DNA from: Favolaschia claudopus
Lineage: Eukaryota; Basidiomycota; Agaricomycetes; Agaricales; Mycenaceae
Direction: 5' to 3'
NCBI GenBank assembly: GCA_037176885.1
Contig: JAWWNJ010000034.1
Location: 124,001-188,000, forward strand
DNA: 64,000 nucleotides
How positions within the stretch are numbered: position 1 is the first letter of the stretch; each line of letters begins with the position of its first letter. Below are positions 21,834 to 33,309 of this stretch, piece by piece. Made by a program: the position numbers and the translations under genes. The notes beneath the pieces were generated by a model that did no database searches, was not told the DNA's origin, and saw nothing but the letters and a program-made list of their open reading frames with translations.

Positions 21834-24800
21834 TCAATGCATTTTCGTACATATGTAGGTCATGAGTTCGATCCGAGTCGAGTTCGGGAATGGACGGGTT
21901 AGAGCCCATTGACAAGCCGCTGGATCACCATCCCGTGTACTCCTTCCAACAGCACCCACTTTATCCTTCGTAAGGTAGTCTGGCATGTCCACGGGAAGAT
22001 GATTTCTGACATGTTCTATCATGTCCAACGGTGGTTCCGAAAATGGTCTGTGAAACATCTCACAAGTTCAATCAAAAAACTTTCCAAAAACCAGATTGTT
22101 CACCTGAAGGCCACTCTCGAATATTATACCAGTGGCACTCGGCAAATCCTAACAACTGTCGACGCTCACTGTATACTCCAATTCTTCTTCGAGGATAAAT
22201 GAAGAAATTTCGTCTTGGACATCCCGCAACGCATTGAGGAGAGAACGGGAGACGGTGGACATGATCTCACGATACAAGACCAGGCAGGAGGGAACCTAGT
22301 AAACTTGTGAATACAAATGAATGAAACTAACGAAAACAAATCTAACCAGTGCCATATACGCGGGCGGCGACCAATATTATTCAGACACCATTTGGCGATG
22401 CTCTCCAGTGTAGGATCGGGGTGTAGATTCTTCATTTGTGTTGGATGTGAAACGGATAAAAAGAAATCCTGCTCCCATGAGTCCCCGTTCTGGCTCTCCC
22501 AGTCGGCCGCAGGAGTACTTGGCAGGTCGCCGACATTACTCTGAATCTCCTTCCAACTGAGGCCAAGGACAACACGTGTTCCTGCCAAAGAGAATCTGCG
22601 CTTGCCTCGTGGTGAGAAAGGGAGACACCCTAGGAAATACAGATGAGTGATTCTGAGCTGTTGTGCTGAGGTAACAGAGCGAATGTAGTCGATAGTAAGC
22701 GAATGTCTAGGGGGCGGACCGTAATAGGGGCCGCTAGCACTGTAGCAGTGACGCTCGAACTCTGCCAATAAACAGTAGTTGTGCCATCCACTGATTAAAT
22801 GAGCTGGTGCCTGCTGCCGCTGTGATGGTTTCCGTATGAGGTCATATCTTTAAAACACAAATTTATCTGGCAAACCTCGAGCCAAAGCTTAACCTCTGAA
22901 TCTTCTGCTTTATACCCGGGAAAGTAGCGGGAAGAGACCCACTCATACCTAATATGATGCAGAAGGTGAGCCAGCTGCGGTGTGAGTTCAGTCGTGCTCA
23001 AGAAGGGCAGATATTGAATGAGTTTGCTGCAATGATCAGTGTACATGTAGATAGATACATCTGAATGCACTCACAGTGGAAAGAAGCGCGGAGGTGCATC
23101 ATCGTCGTGATCGGAAGCCTCGGCCAAGGATTTGAGCATATCGACAGCGAGATTTTGTCGGTTTGAGTCCGTGAAATGAAAGCTCTGAGAACGACCGGAA
23201 TTGTGAAGAAAGTCCAAGAACGAGGCGTGATATACAGAGATGATTTTCTCTGTCGTGTATGGCGGCAGTGGCAAATCGTTGCATTCCGGCCAACAATCTT
23301 CTACCTTGATCAAGGAATGAAGCCGACGTAGGGTCAACAGAATTTCTGGAGATTTCAAGCCCAGGAGCTCGCCAATGTCATCCAAATTCAGCCCGCTCGT
23401 GAACTCAGCTGCAATGACCGACAGGATTCTTGAAAGCTTGGATCGATGTGGAACCATGTTTAAAATTTGGAGATAAAGCTGGTCCAGTTCTGCAAAGGGC
23501 GAGGCATCGTCATCGTGAGACTGCAACTGAGTCACACTTGCGAGACGTTCGACTGGGTCGAAGTCTTTGTCCTCCACGAATCTGATGATTGTGGCAGCAT
23601 AGATGAAGTGTCCCGATGATTTTGTGACTATATGCTGGATAAGCTCATCTTCGGGCCATGCAGAAGATGTAGTCGCCATGATCGAATGAGTTTTGCAAAT
23701 CCGTTTGAACTCGTCGACGAGGTAGACGCGAACATCCTCCATAGACCCCAAGACATTGAGCTGTTCGAAAAGCTGCAGCGGGGGCTCGCAGAACAGTTCT
23801 TTGATATGAGCCTCAGGCCGGCTGACGATGAGGACACGAAGTAAAGGCTGGGAGCTGAGGGATACGGCAATCGAGCGCAGTATATCCTGCTGTCGTGTTT
23901 CGCCTTCGGATTCATCGAGACCGTCGACCACCATAACCAAGAGGCGGCTGGAGGAGGCCTCTGTGAAGGAATCAATCACCAGACTCTGCAGCTGAACGAG
24001 GATTGATTTATCGACAAGTGAGGGATCAGTTGTCAAGCGTAGCCCAAGAGCGGTTTTGAACCCCGGTAAAAGCAGAGCAAGTTGATATGCAACAGTGGGC
24101 CAAAGCTTGGCGGCATTTCCGCGAGACGGGTGACCTCGCCGAAAGAAGAAGCTACCGGCGAGGCAATTCCGGGTTTTCAATTCTTCGCAGAAGCTCTGCG
24201 CTATCGCAGACTTGCCCGTCCCCGCGGGACCGTGCATCCACAGGATCTGCGAACCGTTGTCGTCCTGCGACCACTTTGTCAGACGCTCGAGGATTTCCAT
24301 CCGAGTATTGGGATGGCAAGGAGGATGCGTGTCGCCGTCAGCCGCGTCGTGAGTAGCGTCGGGAGCTGAGGCACTGTAGAGAATGCGCAGCGCTGGATTC
24401 AACTCCAAGTCAGCACATCCGCCACATCTCTGAAAACAACACACCTGCGTCGATCTGATCGCCACGAAATTTTCAGTAATTGATGTTCAGCATCTTTAAA
24501 GATCAAGACATACGTTGGCCGTGTCAATCTTTCTCTCGATGGACATAGTAATGTCGAGCTGAGATTCCCGAATATCAGACGCGACTTCTTCGACGAATCT
24601 CATGGACATACATGAAAAGCTCTCAAACCCCCATCAATCCTCCTCATAGTAGCTTCGATTGTGCTGATGTCTTCGTCGCTCTCTAGGATTTGGTTTATTG
24701 TGCTCCGATCTGCAATCGTTTCCAAGATATCTAATTCGATCTTGAGAGATCTAGAAGAATCAGTTGCCGAAGGCAAATTGAGAGTCTGATCCCGAACTCA

Positions 24801-25362
24801 CTGCGAAAATTGGAAGATACGATCCCGGCCCTCTGCAGTTGAAGTTTTGGGAAGAACGGCATTGACGATATCCAACTGGTGTGTCATCTCTTGAAACAAC
24901 ATCCGGAATCGATCATTGTTGTTCGAAACTCTCTATACAGAATAGACGGATTTGAGCTTAGAATGTAGAAGCCATTCAGCAGCAGCATAAGGGGCATACC
25001 GAGGCCAGATCGACAACAGTATTTACTACGCTAATGGGGATTTTGAATGCGGTGCCGTCGAGTATAGATTCCACCCTGTTGAGAAGTAGGATGAGTCCAC
25101 TCTTCAGTAGCCCAAGATAGTGTGGACTTGAAGATTCAGGTTCTGAGGCCATAGATTGCGAAAGTACTGGATTAGCTGCTGCATCTGCTATCAAAACATG
25201 ACGAGGTGCACAGAGGGTATCCTTACAATCGGCATTCGATGCTGGGGCATTTCTTCCAGGGGGAATTGACGAGACGGACGCCGGCAGCGTCGAGGGAATC
25301 CCATGTGCGGAACTTGAAGATCGGAGGTTCCGTCGTCTAATCAGTTGCTTGAGTGCCTTCAT
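21834..25362 (-). CDS. NACHT-domain STAND NTPase, copy B
   Basis: Inverted paralogue of the gene at 18074-21560 with the same exon layout. The leader MKALKQLIRRRN, the KSGLILLLNRVESILDGT block, Walker A GPAGTGKSAIAQSF (24199-24237), Walker B LVMVVDGLDESEG and VSRPEAHIKEL are kept. Differences include Cys to Ser after Walker B, a longer linker with a CNDLPLPPYTTEK segment before IISVYHASFLDFL, and a different end: after SEPPLDMIEHVRNHLPVD it runs about 40 residues further before TGA at 21834-21836. No disabling lesion was found in the core, so both copies may be functional. Start ATG 25360-25362 is aligned with copy A. The 5' side faces the HUA1-like gene about 1.2 kb away. Confidence 0.75.
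23647..23859 (-). repeat. 213-bp tract identical to 19587-19799 (reverse)
   Basis: Partner of the identical tract in NACHT copy A; candidate gene-conversion tract. Confidence 0.9.
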
Positions 25363-25483
25363 AAGGCTTGAGTTTGTGTCGCTCGTCGTCGCCAGGAAGA
25401 AGGGGGAGCGAGGCGGTGCTTATCAATCTGGGTCGGAGATTCCAGATAAGCCGGCCGGGTGAAGCTGTGAAGAAGTCAAAAAG

Positions 25484-26200
25484 TCAAAGAAGAAAAGAAA
25501 ATGTCGAAGAACGTGTGAATATTGTCCCCGTGAGCTTGAGCAAAGGTCGGGCGCTACCTGGCGCTACAGGGGTGTGCCACGACTTGAATGCTGCGGATCC
25601 TCGGGATTGCGGGCGGAGAGACTCAATATACATATATAATCCACTCACGTTGCGATGCAAGCGGCGAAATGCGAGGCTCTTCGTAGATTGCTCGAGTGAT
25701 TGTAAAGTGACTGTGCGAAAACCGCGGTAGCTTTGGGTCGTTCCCGTCAAATAGCTCTCGCAGAAGCCCCAGATTCCAGCGCGAGTCTACTGTGATCTCG
25801 TGTACGGTACTTGGTACGGTACACACAAACTTGTGAAAACGAGTTGAAAACGAGTCCAAGACAAGCTCAAATAAATTCTTCTGCCGTCGGGAGACGGCGT
25901 GAATCCAAGATGCGGTACTAGTTCGGAAGATATTCCAGTTCAAGGTCGATTTACGCGAGCTAGGAGAAGTCGAAAACCTCTGTATCGTGGACGGCGAGCG
26001 TTGGGAAAAGCGACGTCACGGCGCTCGCTATTTTCTGGGTGAAAAATGATGGTCAAGTGCCATAACAAATTTGTAGCAAACCAGAAGATCCTCAGCGAGT
26101 TTCCTGAGAGTTTGGAGTTGTAGTCAAGGGTGCATTTGAGTGCCACTTCGAGATGGTGAGGGACGAAAACAAGAGAGATCACGCAACAATTGATCTTGAT
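25484..26200 (-). other. Frame-broken counterpart of the copy A upstream region
   Basis: Homologous to 17260-17830 but split over three reading frames. Shared words include PHHLEVAL, HPENSERR/RPENSERR and IYEEPRIS. This supports the reading that neither copy encodes a maintained protein here. Confidence 0.5.
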
Positions 26201-26606
26201 TTGACGTGGGAACTTGAATCACGGCTTTGAAACTCCGCTCAGCAAGAAATATATCTTCCTCTTCCTCTGAGCCTCAGCAACGCCCTCGCCGCTTCAAACC
26301 CAGTGATTTCGACTCGCTTTCACCTCGCGATTATTTTCTCTGCATCCCGCAGTACAACCATGCGTCGCCGCAGCCGTTTGCCGAGTCCCGACACTGCTTC
26401 GAATTGGCATCGCCGTCGGACCAAAGTTGAAGATGGCTCGGCATAAAACGGTCTGACTGAGACTGCGGACGCCTCCTTCTCCACATCCTTCCCGTTAGCT
26501 CTAACCAAGCTCTAACCCTCGTCCCATTCGTCTTCCCCAAGCTCATCGCGAATTCGAATTTCCCCGCTGCTCGTGAGAAACCCGCCTCTCCACACGTGGC
26601 TGTGTT

Positions 26607-28161
26607 ATGGCCTCCGTCTCCGTCTCCCACAATCACAATCCATTCCGCACGCCGACAGCGACGCCCAACCCAACCGGCATCGCGCCTCAGCAGAACCAGC
26701 AATACGCACCTCCGACGAGCCCGCCCCCGGCTCCCGCAAACAATCCACAACAGCACTATGCGCCGCCTCCATTGCCGCCGCCCCAAAACGACGTTGCGGA
26801 TCCCATAGGCCTGACCGAAGACGCCCCGCCGGCGTATACGACGAGGGCGGACGTGTATCAAGGGGAGAGTACGCTTGAGTATGGGCCGACGCGGCCGTTT
26901 CAGCCTCAGACGGTTCCGCCGCTTCCTCATCAGCACCAGCATCCGCCTTTACAGCAACAGCAGCAGCAGGCGGGGTGGGTACCGCAGCAGCAGCAGCCGA
27001 GTATGTGGTCGCAGATCGCGGCGCAATTCACCGGGGCGTCGACGTCTTCATCGTCGGGGTCGGGGTTCCCGCCGAGTCATTGGTCTTCAGGGTATCCCGG
27101 TCGACAACAACAACAGCATCCCCCTCCACATCCTCCTCCTTCCAATAGCTCCTTCTCTCCTCCCCAACAACAGCAGCAATACCCTCCCCCACCCCAAGCC
27201 CCTCCTCCCTCGACGTCGACATCTACGTCATCATCGCACATATCCGAATTCGCCCGCGACTTCTACGGCACGACGAGCGTGCCCCCCGGTGCGTTCTCTG
27301 ACGTGTCGGGGATGCGGGGGACGGGTGGTGGGGGTGGAGGGACGGGATACCCGCCGCCGCCGCCGAGGCATCCGTCGCAGTCGCAGCATACAGGTGGAGG
27401 AGGAAATGGAGGAGCAGGAGCGGGAGAAGCGATTCCAGACGACGGCCGCCCCACAACCACCCCCACCGCAGGCCACCCGCTCCTCCTCAACGGCAATATG
27501 CTGGTATACCCCAAGGGTCATGAGTGTTATAAGTGTGCGTCCATCTTTCCTCCTCATCTCCACTCCTCCCTCTTCTCCACCCCTCTTCTTCCTTTTTCTT
27601 GCCTCTTTTTCCTTCGCCTTTTCGTCTCTTTTTCCTCCTCTCCAACGACGCTCAAGCTGACGCCGACGCATAACAGGCAACAACACAGGGTACAAAAACG
27701 CCGACCCCCTCCGCCCATGCCACCGCTGCTGGGATCGCTACGCGAGGCCGTATGCGGGCGCGATGGTGTATGCGCCTTCTTCCTCTGCCTCCAACTCCAA
27801 CGCCGCTTTCAATACTGGGGGAGGAGGGGGGAGTATGAATGGGACGACGTTCCAGAGACCATTACCGCACCTGAATGGATACCGGGCTACGCACTCTTCC
27901 TCGTCGTCATCGAATACGTTCCCCGGCTCTTTCCCACCACAAAACATAAACACCTACCCACCCCCGAATCTCTACCCCCCTCCTCCCCCCGTTGGTACTG
28001 TTCTGCGCCCTGGCGATCCTCGATTAGGCGGTGCGCCCTGCTGGCGCTGTGGGGGACGTGGAACCGTGAGTGGGCGGGGGTTCCTCGACAGGATGGTGGA
28101 GGTGTTGGACGGGGAGAGGGTTGGGTGTGCGGTTTGTCGGGGGGTTGGGAGGGTTTGGTGA
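26607..28161 (+). CDS. HUA1-like proline-rich zinc-ribbon protein
   Basis: Two exons, 26607-27534 and 27677-28161, about 470 residues. The first half is Pro/Gln/Ser-rich with poly-Gln tracts and the block EYGPTRPFQPQTVPPLP, then SEFARDFYGTT. The conserved end has GHPLLLNGNMLV, a first Cys pair (HECYKC), a second (RPCHRCWDRYARPYAG), and two CxxCxGxG units (CWRCGGRG, CAVCRGVG) flanking FLDRMVEVLDG. CxxCxGxG repeats resemble the zinc region of type I J-proteins, as described for yeast Hua1, a cytoplasmic protein tied to actin-patch and endocytic factors. The intron joins T|GC to complete a Cys codon. The start ATG is chosen because the pseudogene copy is similar from the same point. Function in this organism is inferred. 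Confidence 0.75.
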
Positions 28162-28299
28162 GCGGCGGATGCGGACGTGACATATTTGAGATATCTGGAT
28201 TCAAGCCTTGGGTGGAATGTATCGGCGTATACCGGCTTCCTCTCGACGAATGGGTGCCCTGCTCGAATCCCGCACGTTACTTCGATTCATCTTCCTTTT

Positions 28300-28690
28300 T
28301 CTCGCTGAGGACGTACCTATACTCCGCACACGCACTTTCCTCGTCCTTTTGCGCGCCGAATACCTACCTACCCCGCCCCATCCTCCCCGGACCCCGCACC
28401 CACCCTACTCCCATTCCTCCCTGGCGCGCCGAGCACGTACCTACCCTCCTCCCGTTCTTCCTGAGGACGTACCTATACTCCCCTCCTCCTCGTATCCCAA
28501 CCCGCACCGTCCTCCTTCCTTTGCCCGCCGAATGCTCACCCTCCTTTCGTGCCGAACGCGTGCCCTCCTCCTCTAGCGCGTACCTTCCTCCTCCACGACT
28601 TCCTTCTCGCCAAATACCTACCTATAGTGTGCCGATTCCTGAAGAACTACCCGCCTCGCTGTTTTCCGGCGCGCCGAATGTTATCATGTA
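28300..28690 (+). repeat. Degenerate GCGCGCCGAATACCTACC repeats
   Basis: At least six imperfect units built from GCGCGCCGAATACCTACCTA or GAGGACGTACCTATACTCC, separated by C/T-rich spacers of 20-60 bp. The reverse-complement motif occurs at about 690-1010 next to the HUA1-like pseudogene. They create long but meaningless reading frames. Confidence 0.6.
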
Positions 28691-28699
28691 GCGTCTTCG

Positions 28700-29330
28700 C
28701 GTCCTGCCGAGCCCAGTCTATGGGGGAGGAGAGGGAGCACCGGCCGAGTCGGATGGGCGCGTGTATGTGGGGGGGCCGGGTGAGGAGAGGGTTTGTGTCG
28801 GACGTTTCGGATAAGAGAGGGAGGAGTTTGGACAGGAGAGGAGGTGTTCCTCTTCGCATCCCCACCCCGTCCGAAACCGAAGGGTGGAATGGTCTATGTC
28901 CGAGGGTTGGAGAGGTGTGGGGTGGGGCAAAGGCGTGCGTTTGGAGACGGAAGACGGGGATCTCGTGGGCTGGGGTGGGAGGAAACGGAGGAGAGGAGAG
29001 GAGAGGAGGGAAAAGGCGGGGGCGGGGGCGGTGGATATAGATATACACACGAGGGGTCTACCCCCGTCTTCCATTCCTTCCTTCCTTCGACTTGCGTCCT
29101 TCCCCCCTGCCCTTTCGCGGTCGTGGTGGGCTCTGGGAATCGTTTTCGGTTTTCGAGATCTGTTTTCGTTTTCATCGTCCACTGCGTACACTTACTCAGA
29201 TATTGTAATCTGTGTACTTCCTTACTCTCGCTGCCGCCCCCCCCCCCCCCCCGCCCCCCCTAGCTCGGGCTCCTCGTGTTCTCTTTTTTTTTTTTTTTTT
29301 TTTGTGGAGCGATCCCGGACACACAATTGA
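28700..29330. other. G-rich then C/T-rich flank, no gene
   Basis: GGGAGGAGAGG-type tracts, a C16 run at 29237-29252 followed by G and C7, and a T20 run at 29284-29303. Long frames on both strands come from the composition. No protein domain was seen. Confidence 0.6.
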
Positions 29331-30099
29331 TAAGATCAACCTGTGCCGGCGCATTGTGTATGGATTGTAGTAGGGTATATTGTATGTCGTATTGTACAGC
29401 TTTCATAGCGTTATTATTCGAAGGTAGCACTTCCTCATCATCGGTGTAAACCAAGGGGAGGAGTACGAGAGAAATGAAGGACTGTTCTTGAAATTTCTTC
29501 AAGAAGGGAAAATATCGATTGAAATTTCAATCGATGCCTGTTTGCGCGTGCCGTAATCTCAGGCTAAGCTTCTCTTCTTGCTTTCATCTCAGTGACATCC
29601 TGCGCGGTACCCGCTTAGAATGCCGCCCCGTCTCAGGCTACCGTGCCAATGGCATGCCCTTGAGACTCGAGCAACACAGTATCAAGCATCTGAACCAAGC
29701 GTCAATTCAACTTGAATCTTGCTACACTGGCCTTGCCTCCCTCGATGATTCTACGCCAATTCTTATTGAATTGCTTCTTGACTGTGCCAGCCTGTAACCT
29801 GCCACATTGCAATATTGCTGCCACACCCGCATCCTGGGTGCGAATTGGGCGAGTCTGCAATTCAAATTAATTGTTGACCCGTCCCTGCAAGATCTTAAGA
29901 CCTCGGGCACGGAGCCGCGATTAGACCCCGCACCGTGTCCATCTTCCCTCAAACCTGTCTAAAACTTTCCGAAAAAGAAATTAAACATCGACCCTGTCCA
30001 ACTTCAAGTTCGTCGAAGTCAACCCACGCGAAGAGCCGAGTCTTAAAGCCCACCTTCAAAAATTTCTACTGTCAACACACTTGCTTCTCTCGTCCCCCC
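29331..30099. other. Intergenic upstream of the O-methyltransferase
   Basis: Nothing recognisable except GTATTGTATGTCGTATTG strings at 29340-29400, which echo the repeat at 81-143 in reverse orientation. Confidence 0.5.
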
Positions 30100-32334
30100 A
30101 TGTCTCCCTCTCCCACTCCTTCCGAGTCCCAAACTCCAATCCGCCACCTCCTCGCCCTCCTCACCCAATCCATCTCCACCCTCGAAACCGCATGCCAAAC
30201 ATCCAACACGCCCCTCCCCGCGCTCTCAGACCCATTCTCTCCATCCTCCGAAGCCTTCCGCGCGAATCCCGAGGCGGCTGAGGCGGCGCGTACGATCGCG
30301 GCTGCGGCGCTGCAGTTGGAGGCGGTGGTGAGCCCGCCGCATTTGAGTTTGCATCGGTTGGTGGCTGGGGTGCGTTTGATTTGCTTTCTCGCTCTCATGA
30401 TGATGAGGAGCTGTGAATTTATTTTGCTGATGATGAATTTCAATCCAGCCTTATCGCGCGGCCGCACTCCGCATCTGCTTCGAATCAGGCGTGAACGAAA
30501 TTCTGCGTGAAGCGGGACCTCAGGTGTGTGAACCACCCTCACTACTACCTCTTCCTTGGATAACGAGAAGTAACAGGGCCTCCAAGTCCGCGACATCGCA
30601 GCCAAAAACGGACAAGACCCTCAAAAGCTAGGTGAGTCTGATCTTGTTTTTGAACTTCCTGAAAGAAATTAACAAATAATTATTATTGGATGGCAGCCCG
30701 CTTCATGCGCTTCCTCACAACGCATCACTTCTACCGCGAAGTCTCGCCCGACGTCTTCGCGCACACGCGGATTTCTAGCATGTTGGATACGGGGAAGACG
30801 AGCGAGGAGGTACTCGCCAAGTACGTCCATTTTTCATCCGCTTCAAGTATCATTCTAATCGATTCTAACTATACTTGAAGCCCCGACCGTAAACACGAAG
30901 GCACCATTGGACTCACGGCGCTCGCAGCTCATCAGTACGTATACGCATCTCCCTCCATCTCCATTCCCATTTCTGATATCTTCTCAAAAATTCACTTTGA
31001 ATTCGTACAGCCTCGACGAAACCTTCAAAGCCGCCGCCCACGCCTGGGACGCCCTCGCCGACCCCGCCACGCGCACCTCGGGCGACCCCGCCAACGCGCC
31101 CCTTGCGCTCTCCCTGGGCCGGAACGAGACGCTCTGGCAGTATTACGCGCGGCCGGAAGAAAGGGCGCGGAGGGAAAGGTTTGCGATTGCGATGACGGGG
31201 GTGAAGGCGTTGCAGGGTGGGGAGGAGGGGTTGGTTGGTGGTGCGTGCCGTTTCAATGCATTCATTCATTTGCTATTATACTCGTTTTAATCTTTTTCCC
31301 CCCTTTCCCTTTCTCTTTCTCTTTTGATTTTATTCGAGAGGCGATACTGAATGACCTTTCGTACAGCATACCCCTGGCCCTCCCTCCCCGCCGGGACTCT
31401 CATCATCGACGTCGGCGGCGGCGTCGGCACCTCGAGTCTCACCCTTGCAACCAAGTTCCCCGATCGCAAGTTCAAGTTTGTGGTGCAGGATTTTGAGGGG
31501 GTTGTGCAGCAGGGGAAGGAGGTGTGTTTCGGATTCAGATTTCACAATAAATGCTAACCATTCTAACGTGATCCTTAGCTCTGGAAGGAAAAGCTTCCCG
31601 AGGCGGTTTCCGCGGGGCAGGTAACGTTTCAAGGTTTGTTCATCCTTCTCTCCATCTCGTTGCATTCCTTTGCATCCGTCCCACAACTAACCTATCCACG
31701 TCCTCCTCCTCCTAGCACACGACTTCTTCTCCCCACAACCCGCCAACATAATCTCAATGATCGCCACCGCCCCGCAAACCATCTTCCTCCTCAAGCAAAT
31801 CCTGCACGATTGGTCGGATGAGTATTGCGTCAAGATACTCGAGCAACTATCGGCGGCTGCAGCCGCAGGGGGGAAAGTGGAGACGGCGAAGGTATTGCTT
31901 TTCGAGGCGGTGTTGCCTTTGGGGGTTCAGGCGGAGGGAGCGGAAGGAGCGGAAGAAGTGAAAAAGGGAAAGGGGAATGGATATGGGGCGAAGATATTGT
32001 TACCGAACTACGGCGGAAACGAGTTGGATTATGCGGGTGATTTTGCGGTATGTATCCTCGCTCCTCATTCATCCCCATCCCCTTCTCTCCCAGCCTCCCA
32101 CTTTCGTCTTCTGCTCCCAGATTCCCTCCTCGTCCAACTCTCCTCCGACTAACTTAAAACCGAACCCAGATGTTCCTCCTCTTCAACGCGCAAGAACGCA
32201 GCAAACCGCAATTCAGTGGCCTCCTCGCGCGCACGGGGTGGGAGCTACGCGCTGTGCATCGGCAGACTGGGCTGGGCGGGGAGGGGACGTTTATTCAGTG
32301 TGTTGAGGCGGGGATTTCAAAGAGCGATGTTTGA
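30100..32334 (+). CDS. SAM-dependent O-methyltransferase (plant COMT-like)
   Basis: Transfers a methyl group from S-adenosylmethionine to a hydroxyl of a small molecule, probably a phenolic or polyketide; the substrate cannot be read from sequence. The N-terminal half is the helical dimerisation domain (PYRAAALRICFESGVNEIL, LQVRDIAAKNGQDPQKLARFMRFLTTHHFYREVSPDVFAHTRIS). The SAM motif is DVGGGVGTSS at 31408-31437. Further on are the KFVVQDFEGVV motif and the catalytic-region block LKQILHDWSDEYCVKIL, with the His expected to act as base. The end matches the family: ARTGWELRAVHRQTG and FIQCVEAG. About nine short introns; clear ones end before PYRAAAL, GLQVRD, RFMRFL, LDETFK, AYPWPS, LWKEKL, AHDFFS and MFLLFN. 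Stop TGA 32332-32334. Confidence 0.85.
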
Positions 32335-33187
32335 CTCGGAGTGTGGTAGACGGTAGACTCGGAGGTCAAAAAAAAAGTGAGCCTGCGGCGCGCAAAGTTT
32401 CTAGAGTACAGTAGTCTGAACACAGTAGAATTCTTGTCATGGACGTTGTGGAAAACGAGCAAGTGGCAGTGCTCGCTCATCAGCGGACAGGTGCATGCCG
32501 AGCAAGCCAGTGATTGCCGTGATCGTGGCTTCAATTTTCAAAGTCCGCCTCCGTTCTTTGCTTCATACCATCACCTTCTCAGTGTTTCCTTCCTTCGTCA
32601 TGCTCTAGTGCTCAGTACTCAGTGCTCTGATTCCATCCGACATTTCGATGTCTCATGTTACATGTCCTGAAGACCGGAAGTCTTTTCTCTTTGTTTTCCT
32701 CCAGTGGATGTCATCAAATGGGCGCGGAGAATGGTACTTATTCAATATTCAAGCAATTCCTTCCTCGGTTCTGGCAGTGCATTTCCAATATATTGGGATC
32801 AAAAGAGTGGTATTCTCAAGTCCTTCCTCCCTCGATTCTAGCAGTGCGTTTCCAATGTATTGGAAACAATCGCGTTACTGACAACATATTTCTCAAACTT
32901 GGCTTTCCCACTTCTTACCGCGCTCAGCGCTACACAGTCATTTCTTGTGACCCGGAAATTGATTCTTAGTTTATGTCGGATTTTCATCGGGATACACCTT
33001 AAATCATTCTGTGGGACGAAAGTTCTAGAGTCGAGCGCTGTACACCACAGCTGGATTTGCTTCGGCAATTGTACATTACCACCAGTTGCGGCCCGCCTAC
33101 ATATCCGCTGGCAACTCGACTTCCTGACGGCCCACCACTTCAAAGCAAGGCGAGGTCGGAAGAACTCACATCTTGGCTTTTCTTGCC
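32335..33187. other. Intergenic with a short direct repeat
   Basis: Two imperfect copies of TCCTTCCTC..TTCTrGCAGTGCrTTTCCAATrTATTGG lie at about 32757-32798 and 32820-32866. The distal part (33030-33187) is the upstream region of the polygalacturonase and resembles the region upstream of the second polygalacturonase. Confidence 0.5.
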
Positions 33188-33223
33188 CGGTCCGACGACA
33201 TCATGCGACACCGCGACGGTCCG
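33188..33223 (+). promoter_or_regulatory. Conserved double CGGTCCG element upstream of polygalacturonase 1
   Basis: CGGTCCG at 33188-33194 and again at 33217-33223, 29 bp start to start, with CGACATCATGCGACACCG between. The same pair with the same 29-bp spacing lies upstream of the second polygalacturonase. A TATA-like TAATATAAAG follows at about 33242-33251. It could be a binding site for a Zn2Cys6 activator, which favour CGG triplets; this is inference. Confidence 0.5.
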
Positions 33224-33309
33224 TCCGCATATGAGGACCATTAATATAAAGCGAGTAAGTGCCTCCTCGAGCTCTCTTTCATTGTGCCTGCCCAAGAGAC
33301 CAAGCCAAA

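Larger units (their letters stand above)
21900..26200 (-). repeat. Right arm of the NACHT inverted duplication
   Basis: Reverse-complement partner of about 17260-21560; see that entry. Small indels relative to the left arm break the frame in the upstream part 25484-26182. Confidence 0.85.

Noticed and set aside
28700..29260. Overlapping 130-160 codon frames on both strands
   Set aside because: They arise from G-rich/C-rich composition with few stops; no conserved motif.
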